The notes beneath the pieces are model-generated. The model ran no database searches, was not told the origin of the DNA, and worked only from the letters and a program-made list of their open reading frames with translations. A stretch of DNA of 12,346 nucleotides from Micrococcales bacterium (GTDB lineage: Bacteria; Actinomycetota; Actinomycetes; S36-B12; UBA5976): contig JAHEEQ010000014.1 in assembly GCA_024640585.1 (NCBI GenBank), positions 1-12,346 of the forward strand, written 5' to 3'. Shown one piece after another: positions 6,352-12,346 of this stretch. The stretch's first letter is position 1; each line of letters starts with the position of its first letter. The translations under genes and the position numbers were made by a program.

Positions 6352-7470
6352 CTATTTAATTGCGTTCAGCGCTGTTTCTAAATCTGCCCAGAGATCAGAC
6401 GAATTTTCAATACCAACTGATGCGCGTATCAAAGTTTCAGGTGTAGCAATTGGTTCTGCCGGCCATCTGCGTCTACGTTCGATAGTTGATTCAACTCCAC
6501 CCAAACTTGTGGCATGCGACCAGATATTCAATGAATTGCAGAGAGATTCTGCTTGTTCGGCACTTCCTTTGAGGACAAAACAAACTACATGGCCACCGCC
6601 ACTTGCTTGATTCATGTGCCGAGTGTGATGTTTGTGTGATGCAAGACCTGGGTAAAGTACATATTCAACAGCGGGGTGTGCTTCGAGTCTTGTGGCGAGC
6701 TCAAGTGCATTTTGTTCGGCACGGTCGTAGCGCAAATTCAAAGTTCTGATTCCACGAAGTGCAAGGTAAGTTTCAAGTGCGCCAGGAAGTGTGCCTTGCA
6801 AAGTTCTGCGACCACGAAGTTGTTTCGCAAGTTCTGCATCTTTGGCAGTCAAAACGCCAATCAGTGAATCGGAGTGACCTGCAATTGATTTGGTTGCAGA
6901 ATGCATTGAGATGTCGGCGCCAAGCTCAAGTGGTTGCTGGCGCACAGGTGACATGAAAGTGTTGTCCACCGCAACTAAAGCGTTCTGTGTTTTAGCAATT
7001 CCAATTGCAGTTTTCAAGTCAGCGATTTCCATAAGTGGATTGGTAGGAGATTCAAGCCAAAGTAATGCTGCGCCAGAAATTGCATTGCGAATTTCTTCGG
7101 TGTCATCAATTTGTACTTCACGAAGTTGGATTCGATTAACGGCTGCGAGTTCGCGAAGACGAACCGAATTTCCTGGGTATGCATGGTTTGGTGCAACCAC
7201 TATTGCATTGGCTGGCAATAAATCTACAACTGCGTTTATGGTTGCAATTCCAGACGAGAAAACAATGCTGTGCCCACCTTCAACACTTCCGATTACAGCT
7301 TCAAGTGCCTCGGTGAGATCTGTACCTTCGCGGACGTAGCCATGTGAATTCTCACCTGCAATAAAAGTGGTTGACAGGCTGATTGGCACGTTCATCGGCG
7401 CACCGGCTACGTGATCTGGGCGGCCGAGGTTCACTAACTTTGTTTCGAGGTGAAAATTTTGTTCGCTCAC
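6352..7470 (-). CDS. PLP-dependent Cys/Met metabolism enzyme (cystathionine gamma-synthase/lyase type)
   Basis: This fold-type I enzyme of trans-sulfuration has 372 residues. The PLP Schiff-base lysine is Lys194 in SATKSIAGHSD. Supporting motifs are FSSGIATINA (71-80), WLESPTNPLMEIADL (138-152), VDNTFMSPV (168-176) and SLGGVESTI (322-330). The segment usually read as YxRxxNPT is here YVREGTDL (45-52): the phosphate-binding Tyr and Arg are kept, but N-P-T is replaced. The start is GTG 7470 with no ribosome site, but a promoter placed to give a leaderless mRNA. It could be a cystathionine gamma-synthase, gamma-lyase, or a related sulfhydrylase or lyase, so I give no symbol. It is divergent from ddl and convergent with gpsA. 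Confidence 0.9.
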   Translation of the reverse strand: MSEQNFHLETKLVNLGRPDHVAGAPMNVPISLSTTFIAGENSHGYVREGTDLTEALEAVIGSVEGGHSIVFSSGIATINAVVDLLPANAIVVAPNHAYPGNSVRLRELAAVNRIQLREVQIDDTEEIRNAISGAALLWLESPTNPLMEIADLKTAIGIAKTQNALVAVDNTFMSPVRQQPLELGADISMHSATKSIAGHSDSLIGVLTAKDAELAKQLRGRRTLQGTLPGALETYLALRGIRTLNLRYDRAEQNALELATRLEAHPAVEYVLYPGLASHKHHTRHMNQASGGGHVVCFVLKGSAEQAESLCNSLNIWSHATSLGGVESTIERRRRWPAEPIATPETLIRASVGIENSSDLWADLETALNAIK

Positions 7471-7476
7471 AGTGCG

Positions 7477-7504
7477 AGCGTAGATGAAACAATCAGGTTT
7501 TCAA
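7477..7504 (-). promoter_or_regulatory. Promoter of the PLP enzyme, predicted leaderless
   Basis: On the minus strand, TTGAAA (7504-7499), a 16-nt spacer and TACGCT (7482-7477) are followed by six bases and the GTG at 7470. Transcription would start at the GTG itself. No Shine-Dalgarno sequence is seen. Confidence 0.6.
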
Positions 7505-7513
7505 GATTAGGGT
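7484..7513 (+). promoter_or_regulatory. Promoter of ddl-thiL, predicted leaderless
   Basis: TAGGGT (7508-7513) is six bases before the GTG of ddl at 7520. ATGAAA (7484-7489), 18 nt upstream, is a partial -35 match. It overlaps the divergent promoter. The AGGG in the -10 could instead act as a weak ribosome site, so a short-leader transcript is the alternative. Confidence 0.5.
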
Positions 7514-7519
7514 CTGCCT

Positions 7520-8620
7520 GTGAGTAAGCAAAAGCCAGTAGTTGCCATTGTGTTTGGTGGCATCTCCGGCGAACACTCAATTTCATGTCTGTCCGCTGCA
7601 AGTGTTTTAAGTGCACTTGATCGCGAAAAATATGATGTTCTTGCAGTGGGCATCACCAAAAAAGGTGAGTGGTTCATCCAAGATGCTTCGACTAGTGCTT
7701 TTGCTCGCGAGCCCCTTCCAGAAGTAAAAGCCGAAGGTATTCGAGTCGTACTTTCAACTGACTTAACAATTCGTGGATTTGTGGCAGTGGACGGTTCAAA
7801 ACTGCCTGATGCATATCAAGAGGTCGATGTCATCTTCCCGGTTCTTCATGGACCTGGCGGCGAAGACGGAACTATCCAGGGTGCAATTGAGTTGGCTGGT
7901 ATTGCTTGTGTGGGCAGTGGCGTTTTTGCAAGTGCTGCTTCGATGGACAAACAACATATGAAGGCACTTTTTGATGTACATGGATTGTCAAACAGCAAGT
8001 CTGTAACAGTTGGTCTCCATAATTGGCAAGCAAATAAGTCCAATGCGATTGAAGAAATTTCTGAACTTGGATTCCCATTGTTCATCAAACCCGCTAGAGC
8101 TGGATCTTCGCTTGGTGTTGCGAAAGTGAAGACGAGATCCGAGATTGAGAATGCGGTTCTCGAAGCCCAAAAGCATGATCCAAAAATCATTGCGGAAGAA
8201 GCAATTGGGGATATGCGCGAAATTGAGTGCGGCGTACTTGTGGTGGATGGAGTTGCAAAAACATCCGTACCTGCAGAAATTGTGGTTAAAGGTAATCATG
8301 ACTTTTATGACTTTGAAGCAAAATATTTGGATGATTCTGCTGACCTAATCGTGCCTGCAGATTTACCTCAAGATGTAGTAAAAGAAGTGCAAGCAAAGGC
8401 TGTGCAAGCATTTAATGCTCTTGGTTGTGAAGGATTCGCACGTTGCGATTTCTTTGTGAAATCTAACGGGCAGGTTTTGGTCAATGAGATCAACACACTC
8501 CCTGGATTTACCTCTATTTCTATGTTCCCGCGAATGTGGCAAGCGACTGGACTCACATACCCTGAGATTGTTGATGTTTTAATTTCAGATGCACTTCGCC
8601 GTGGAGCAGGTTTGCGCTAA
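7520..8620 (+). CDS. ddl: D-alanine--D-alanine ligase
   Basis: Ddl joins two D-alanines with ATP to make the peptidoglycan dipeptide in the cytoplasm. The 366-residue protein has the ATP-grasp layout: FGGISGEHSIS (12-22), HGPGGEDGTIQG (110-121), FIKPARAGSSLGV (188-200) for ATP binding, and VNEINTLPGFTSISMFP (321-337) with the metal ligands. The omega loop reads FEAKYL. Its Tyr269 aligns with Tyr216 of E. coli DdlB, where a Phe is linked to D-Ala-D-lactate activity, so a D-Ala-D-Ala product is predicted and no intrinsic vancomycin-type change is seen. The start is GTG 7520. The TAA overlaps the thiL ATG by one base. Confidence 0.97.
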   Translation: MSKQKPVVAIVFGGISGEHSISCLSAASVLSALDREKYDVLAVGITKKGEWFIQDASTSAFAREPLPEVKAEGIRVVLSTDLTIRGFVAVDGSKLPDAYQEVDVIFPVLHGPGGEDGTIQGAIELAGIACVGSGVFASAASMDKQHMKALFDVHGLSNSKSVTVGLHNWQANKSNAIEEISELGFPLFIKPARAGSSLGVAKVKTRSEIENAVLEAQKHDPKIIAEEAIGDMREIECGVLVVDGVAKTSVPAEIVVKGNHDFYDFEAKYLDDSADLIVPADLPQDVVKEVQAKAVQAFNALGCEGFARCDFFVKSNGQVLVNEINTLPGFTSISMFPRMWQATGLTYPEIVDVLISDALRRGAGLR

Positions 8621-9567
8621 TGGCGTCAGTTGAACACGTTGGTGAGTTTCAACTAATTGCAAGACTTGCAAAAAAGTTTTCACAAAATAATTCAGTAATA
8701 GTTGGTAGCGGCGATGATGGAGCAGTTGTCGCAATGCCGGATGGCGATGTGGTCATCAGCACTGATATCGCGGTTGAAAATGTTCATTTCAAGAAAGCCT
8801 GGAGCTCCGCAACCGAAATAGGTCAGCGAATCGCTGCACAAAATTTCTCCGACATAAATGCAATGGGCGCATACCCAACTGCGCTAACAGTCGGATTGGT
8901 AATTCCAAAAACAACTGAGGTCTCGTTTCTCGAAGGTCTGGTTGTTGGCATCGAAGAGGAATGCAAAAAAGTTGGCGCGAGCGTGGTCGGTGGCGACCTA
9001 AGTGTCGGCAGTGAATTAATAATTTCAATTACGGTTTTGGGACAACGTCGTGGAAATCCTGTCGTGCTTCGAAGTGGCGCAAAGGTTGGCGACGAAGTTT
9101 TTGTGGCAGGAAATTTAGGAAACGCAACCGCAGGACTAACCTGTTTGCAAGCTGGGCATGTATCGCCAAAAGAATTTGTTTCCGCATTTCGAATTCCAAC
9201 ACCTCCCTACGAAATTGGCCCACTCGCAGCACTTGCTGGCGCAACCTCGATGATTGATGTGAGCGATGGCCTTGTTGCAGACCTCGGACACATTGCGGCA
9301 ATGAGCGAAGTCACCATCAACTTAAATTCAGATTGCCTAATCCCGAGCGCGGAAATGGTGAATGTCGCAAATGCGTTCGGCCAAGACGCAAAGGTTTGGG
9401 TCCTGGCGGGTGGCGAGGATCATGCGCTCGTAGCTACTTTCTCCAAAGGAGCCGCGGTGCCGGAAGGCATGCGCAAAATCGGGGAAGTTGTTGCGCGCGA
9501 AGTTGGACAAGTTCTCGTGGATGGAGCCCCATTTACGCACAAAACCGGACATGATCACTTCGCTTAA
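8620..9567 (+). CDS. thiL: Thiamine-monophosphate kinase
   Basis: ThiL phosphorylates thiamine monophosphate with ATP to the active cofactor thiamine diphosphate. The 315-residue protein has the PurM-like fold motifs: GSGDDGAVV (29-37), STDIAVENVHF (47-57), AQNFSDINAMGA (73-84), VVGGDLSVG (122-130), IDVSDGLVADLGH (212-224) and GGEDHALVATF (264-274). The acidic residues in these bind Mg-ATP. Length is normal. The ATG overlaps the ddl stop (TAATG), so translation is coupled to ddl. No other thiamine gene is nearby, and the ddl-thiL pairing is a conserved actinobacterial neighbourhood. Confidence 0.96.
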   Translation: MASVEHVGEFQLIARLAKKFSQNNSVIVGSGDDGAVVAMPDGDVVISTDIAVENVHFKKAWSSATEIGQRIAAQNFSDINAMGAYPTALTVGLVIPKTTEVSFLEGLVVGIEEECKKVGASVVGGDLSVGSELIISITVLGQRRGNPVVLRSGAKVGDEVFVAGNLGNATAGLTCLQAGHVSPKEFVSAFRIPTPPYEIGPLAALAGATSMIDVSDGLVADLGHIAAMSEVTINLNSDCLIPSAEMVNVANAFGQDAKVWVLAGGEDHALVATFSKGAAVPEGMRKIGEVVAREVGQVLVDGAPFTHKTGHDHFA

Positions 9568-9585
9568 GCGCTCTTAATGGGCGAT

Positions 9586-9615
9586 TTGGGCACGAGTGCC
9601 CTCATCGGCTACCCT
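9586..9615 (+). promoter_or_regulatory. Candidate rpmB promoter
   Basis: TTGGGC (9586-9591), an 18-nt spacer and TACCCT (9610-9615) sit between thiL and rpmB. A palindrome at 9588-9601 overlaps the -35 and the first part of the spacer. The leader to the GTG would be about 30 nt and includes a strong ribosome site. Confidence 0.5.
9588..9601. promoter_or_regulatory. 14-bp palindrome upstream of rpmB
   Basis: GGGCAC-GA-GTGCCC is a 6-bp perfect inverted repeat with a 2-base centre. The loop is too small for a good full-length hairpin and no T run follows, so a terminator is unlikely. Overlap with the candidate -35 suggests an operator. No binding protein is identified. Confidence 0.4.
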
Positions 9616-9651
9616 TCGCCCCGCTAATCAATCTTTTAAAGGAGTTCCATC

Positions 9652-9843
9652 GTGGCTGCTAACTGCGAGGTGTGCGGTAAGGGTCCAAGTTTCGGACATT
9701 CAATTTCGCACTCACATATCCGCAACAAGCGTCGCTGGAATCCAAACATTCAGCGCGTCCGTGCTCTAGTAAGTGGCACACCAAAGCGAGTTAATGTTTG
9801 TGTTTCTTGCCTCAAGGCTGGAAAAGTTACCCGCGCGCTTTAA
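9652..9843 (+). CDS. rpmB: 50S ribosomal protein L28, zinc-ribbon form
   Basis: L28 is a small protein of the large ribosomal subunit. The 63-residue sequence begins MAANCEVCGKGPSFGHSIS and has the family segments HIRNKRRWNPN and RVNVCVSCLKAGKV. It keeps two CxxC pairs, Cys5/Cys8 and Cys50/Cys53, so it is the zinc-binding (C+) form rather than the cysteine-free paralogue that some actinobacteria express under zinc limitation. The start is GTG 9652 with a strong AAAGGAG at 9638-9644 and 7-nt spacing. It appears monocistronic, with its own promoter and terminator. Confidence 0.98.
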   Translation: MAANCEVCGKGPSFGHSISHSHIRNKRRWNPNIQRVRALVSGTPKRVNVCVSCLKAGKVTRAL

Positions 9844-9854
9844 AGCAATTCTCT

Positions 9855-9896
9855 AAAAACACCGCTTCGAACCTTCGAGCGGTGTTTTTATTTTTC
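9855..9896 (+). terminator. Rho-independent terminator after rpmB
   Basis: AAAAACACCGC (9855-9865) pairs perfectly with GCGGTGTTTTT (9879-9889) around a 13-nt loop that can extend by two pairs. ATTTTTCC follows. It separates rpmB from the DhaL-family gene. Confidence 0.9.
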
Positions 9897-9919
9897 CAAG
9901 ATTAGAACTCCTTCCTCAA

Positions 9920-9925
9920 TACTCT
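9920..9925 (+). promoter_or_regulatory. -10 element of the DhaL-family gene, predicted leaderless
   Basis: TACTCT is followed by six bases (TGGAAC) and the GTG at 9932. No good -35 is seen in the 20 bases upstream. No properly spaced ribosome site precedes the GTG, which fits a leaderless start. Confidence 0.5.
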
Positions 9926-9931
9926 TGGAAC

Positions 9932-11440
9932 GTGGAAGAGATGTTTGATGCAGCGATAGTCCGAAGGTGGGCTCAAAGTGGTGTTGAACTTTTGTCTAAA
10001 CATCGCCTTGAATTGAATGCACTTAATGTATTTCCTATTCCAGATGGTGACACTGGCACAAATCTTTACCTAACTTTCAAGGCCGCTGCAGAGGCTGAAG
10101 CTTCACGCAGCGGGCGAATTGATGATGCTCATGATGCGTTAAATGCGTTAGCTCGAGGTGCGCTGCTTGGTGCGCGGGGAAATAGCGGTGTGATTCTGGC
10201 CCAAACCTTGCGCGCTTTTGCCGATTCTTCAAGAGAGTCAGAACATCTAAATCTTTCGAACTTAATAAAAGCTGGCGCAAAAGCAGCGCGAAGTGCAGTA
10301 GCCAATCCTCAAGAAGGAACTGCTTTAACAGTCCTTGACGCGGTTGCAAACTCTGATGCGACTGACCCATCATCTGCCGGAGAGATTGCACGACAAACCC
10401 TTGCAAAGACTCCAGACATGTTGCCCGTGTTGAAGCAGGCTGGTGTTGTTGATGCAGGTGGTCGCGGCGTTGTTCTATTACTCGATGCGCTAGCTGCTGC
10501 TTGGAATCAAAAACCGAACGAATCACCAGCTGTTGGATTCGTTCCAAAATCAGTCCCACAAAGCTTTCATTGCGAAGCCGATGGGAAATTTGAATTAATG
10601 TTTTTGGTCCCTACATTTTTAGTTACTGAAGTCACGAAGGAATTAACTGAGTTGGGCACCAGTTTGGTAGTGACATCTGGTGAAGATGTTTCTCAGGTGC
10701 ATATCCACTTAGACAATCCTTCAGATGCCATTGCAAGAGTTGGGAAAATTGCAACCCCTAAGAACGTCCGGATTGAAAAGCTTGAAATTGCTAATCGAGA
10801 CCGAGCAATAGTGGTGCAGGCATTTGGAAGCGGTCTCATTCAAAAGTTTGCAGAGCTTGGCGCATTTGTAGTTGCCTGCGAGCCGGATGAAAGATCTAGC
10901 GTTTCAGATTTTGTCGATGCCGCCACACGCTCCAATGCTAAAGAAATAGTTTTGGTTGTGGGAGATAGAGATTCCATTCAAGTAGCTGAAATAGCAGCAA
11001 AACTGCTCAAGGATGTTGGAATAAAAGCTTCTGTGGTGCCGGCAACTTCGATGCCATCCGCACTTGTTGCAATTTCTGTATTTGAAGAGCAAGGTGACCT
11101 AACATCCGTAACCGACAAAATGATTTCCGCATATCAAGGCGTTAAAACCATCTCTATCACAAAAGCGAATCGAAATTCATCCACGCCACTTGGAGAAATC
11201 AAAGCAGGAAGTTTTCTGCTTCTCGGAGATTTTGAAATTCTTGCCTTTGGAGAAACGATTTCTAAATTGATTCCAATGTTGCAAGAGATTTCAATCGGGA
11301 AAGAAATTGCAACGCTGATCTGGGGTGCTGATGTTTCGCCTTCGCTCAAAGATGAAGTGAAAAAACCTCTTTCCGGCTTGGAACAAATTGAGATTGCTGG
11401 CGAACAAGAAATTTGGACATTGTTGGCAGGGCTCGAATAA
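9932..11440 (+). CDS. DhaL-domain (DAK2) fatty-acid-kinase-like protein, FakA/YloV type
   Basis: The 502-residue protein has an N-terminal DhaL nucleotide-binding domain, with PIPDGDTGTN (36-44) carrying the Mg-binding aspartates and GALLGARGNSGVILAQ (77-91). KQAGVVDAGGRG (168-178) closes this domain. The middle part includes QVHIHLDNP (255-263), and the C-terminal half is DegV-like. In firmicutes FakA phosphorylates fatty acids held by FakB (DegV). In actinobacteria the role is less clear, and no fakB gene is in the window. The start is GTG 9932; ATG 9941 is three codons in and has purine-rich sequence too close to serve well. The gene overlaps recG by one base, a neighbourhood conserved in actinobacteria. 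Confidence 0.9.
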   Translation: MEEMFDAAIVRRWAQSGVELLSKHRLELNALNVFPIPDGDTGTNLYLTFKAAAEAEASRSGRIDDAHDALNALARGALLGARGNSGVILAQTLRAFADSSRESEHLNLSNLIKAGAKAARSAVANPQEGTALTVLDAVANSDATDPSSAGEIARQTLAKTPDMLPVLKQAGVVDAGGRGVVLLLDALAAAWNQKPNESPAVGFVPKSVPQSFHCEADGKFELMFLVPTFLVTEVTKELTELGTSLVVTSGEDVSQVHIHLDNPSDAIARVGKIATPKNVRIEKLEIANRDRAIVVQAFGSGLIQKFAELGAFVVACEPDERSSVSDFVDAATRSNAKEIVLVVGDRDSIQVAEIAAKLLKDVGIKASVVPATSMPSALVAISVFEEQGDLTSVTDKMISAYQGVKTISITKANRNSSTPLGEIKAGSFLLLGDFEILAFGETISKLIPMLQEISIGKEIATLIWGADVSPSLKDEVKKPLSGLEQIEIAGEQEIWTLLAGLE

Positions 11441-12346
11441 TGCATGGATTAAACACACCACTTAAAGAAATCGTTGGCGGGCAAACCGCCACATCTCTTG
11501 CAAAAGCTTTTGGTTTGAAAACTGTAGAAGACGCTTTACGACATTTTCCTCACAGATATGCAATCCGTGGAGAATTAACCGAGATGCAAGGTTTAAAAGT
11601 GGATGAGCAAGTGACCATCATGGCAAAAATATCATCAGTTACAAATCGAGCGATGAAACAAAAACGAGGAAGCATTCTCGAAGTAATTGTCAGTGACGGA
11701 ACTGGAAAACTAAAACTTACCTTTTTTAATCAAGCCTGGCGAGAGCGCGAATTAGTGGCAGGCAGAAGCGGCTTGTTCAGTGGCAAAATCACCGAGTTCA
11801 AAGGTGCGCGGCAATTGGCTCATCCGACCTACATGTTGATTCCAACAGATGAAGAACCAGATGTAGATGCCGCCGCCGCTTTTGCAAGAGCTCTTATTCC
11901 GGTTTACCCAGCGACCAGCAGTTTTCCATCATGGAGATTTGAACGAACGTTAGACATCATCCTCGATGGCCTAGACCCACTAGTTAAAGATGGTTTGAGC
12001 GGCGAAATTGAGTCTGCGCATGGTTTCACATCATTGCAACAGGCTTTTTTAGATATTCATCGACCTGAAAATCATGGACAGGTAATTAAGGCAAGAGAAA
12101 GATTTATCTTCGAAGAAGCGTTCGTTTATCAAACAGTTTTAGGGCTGCGCAGAATCGAAACCGAAAAATCAACCTCAATTGCAAGGCCTCCTCGAAATGA
12201 TGGTCTGCTTGCAGACTTTGATCAAATTCTGCCTTTCAAACTAACCGATGGTCAGAATCAAGTTTGTGACGAAATTTTCACTGATATTTCAAATTCACAT
12301 CCGATGCACAGACTTTTGCAAGGTGAAGTTGGTTCAGGTAAAACAG
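11440..12346 (+). CDS. recG: ATP-dependent DNA helicase RecG, N-terminal part (cut by window end)
   Basis: RecG remodels stalled replication forks and Holliday junctions. The window holds the first 302 codons and runs off the end; the family is about 700 residues. The start ATG overlaps the previous stop (TAATG), with AGGG at 11428-11431 as a modest ribosome site. Residues 31-40 (DALRHFPHRY) match the family entry motif. About 50-135 is the OB-fold wedge domain, containing ILEVIVSDGTGKLKLTFFNQ. The helicase Q-motif region is FKLTDGQNQV (266-275). Walker A, LLQGEVGSGKT, ends at residue 302, right at the window edge. The frame is intact throughout. Confidence 0.96.
   Translation, partial: MHGLNTPLKEIVGGQTATSLAKAFGLKTVEDALRHFPHRYAIRGELTEMQGLKVDEQVTIMAKISSVTNRAMKQKRGSILEVIVSDGTGKLKLTFFNQAWRERELVAGRSGLFSGKITEFKGARQLAHPTYMLIPTDEEPDVDAAAAFARALIPVYPATSSFPSWRFERTLDIILDGLDPLVKDGLSGEIESAHGFTSLQQAFLDIHRPENHGQVIKARERFIFEEAFVYQTVLGLRRIETEKSTSIARPPRNDGLLADFDQILPFKLTDGQNQVCDEIFTDISNSHPMHRLLQGEVGSGKT

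Noticed and set aside
9561..9570. CGCTTAAGCG palindrome at the thiL stop
   Set aside because: It is a 10-bp palindrome around the TAA with no loop and no T tract. A chance palindrome of this size is not remarkable, and the rpmB palindrome is better placed for function.
10077..10559. 160-codon minus-strand open frame inside the DhaL-family gene
   Set aside because: It lies fully within a gene with clear DhaL motifs, its product is rich in Gln/His/Leu as expected for a shadow frame, and no promoter or ribosome site supports it.
1..12346. Mobile element, CRISPR array, prophage, toxin-antitoxin or defence cluster
   Set aside because: No transposase, integrase, spaced direct repeats, tRNA-end attachment duplicate or defence domain was seen. 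The only long repeat is the coding one in HU, and gene order matches conserved actinobacterial chromosome.

Overview
The window reads as a chromosomal housekeeping segment from a low-to-moderate GC actinobacterium. The gene order tRNA-Glu / NdgR-type IclR regulator / leuC / leuD / HU with a lysine-rich tail / plsC / gpsA / ddl / thiL / rpmB / DhaL-family kinase / recG is the block I know from Streptomyces and Mycobacterium. The base composition looks mid-40s percent GC by eye (not counted). Intergenic spaces are very short, several start codons are GTG, and most stops are TAA. Together these suggest a streamlined aquatic actinobacterium, for example the freshwater acI / Nanopelagicales group. 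That lineage call is inference; the phylum call is well supported by gene order and by the NdgR and HU sequences.

Layout. Positions 17-118 hold tRNA-Glu(CTC) and a bidirectional terminator. A minus-strand pair follows: an IclR/NdgR-type regulator and, 7 nt downstream of it, an alpha/beta hydrolase. The regulator diverges from leuC-leuD (plus strand) across a spacer carrying nested inverted repeats that look like an operator. After a strong terminator come HU (3' half a 54-bp tandem repeat) and its own terminator. Next is the translationally coupled pair plsC-gpsA. Converging on gpsA with 2 nt between them is a PLP-dependent Cys/Met-metabolism enzyme on the minus strand. It shares a 49-bp divergent promoter region with ddl-thiL, which overlap by 1 nt. 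rpmB stands alone between a candidate promoter and a terminator. The DhaL/FakA-like gene and recG (cut by the window end) overlap by 1 nt.

How the genes fit together. LeuC and LeuD form isopropylmalate isomerase, and NdgR/LtbR-type proteins are known regulators of leucine genes, so the divergent arrangement suggests direct control. GpsA makes sn-glycerol-3-phosphate and PlsC-type enzymes acylate glycerophosphate intermediates, so the coupled pair feeds phospholipid synthesis. Ddl supplies D-Ala-D-Ala to peptidoglycan, ThiL makes thiamine diphosphate, and L28 and RecG serve translation and DNA repair.

I find no mobile element, CRISPR array, prophage or recognisable defence system, and no convincing unknown multi-gene system. 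The most notable points are regulatory and structural: repeated evidence for leaderless GTG transcripts (TANNNT, then six bases, then GTG), the nested operator between the regulator and leuC, the HU tail whose repeat copies differ only by synonymous changes, an altered N-P-T motif in the PLP enzyme, and the hydrolase coupled to the leucine regulator. No stretch over 300 bases lacks a gene.
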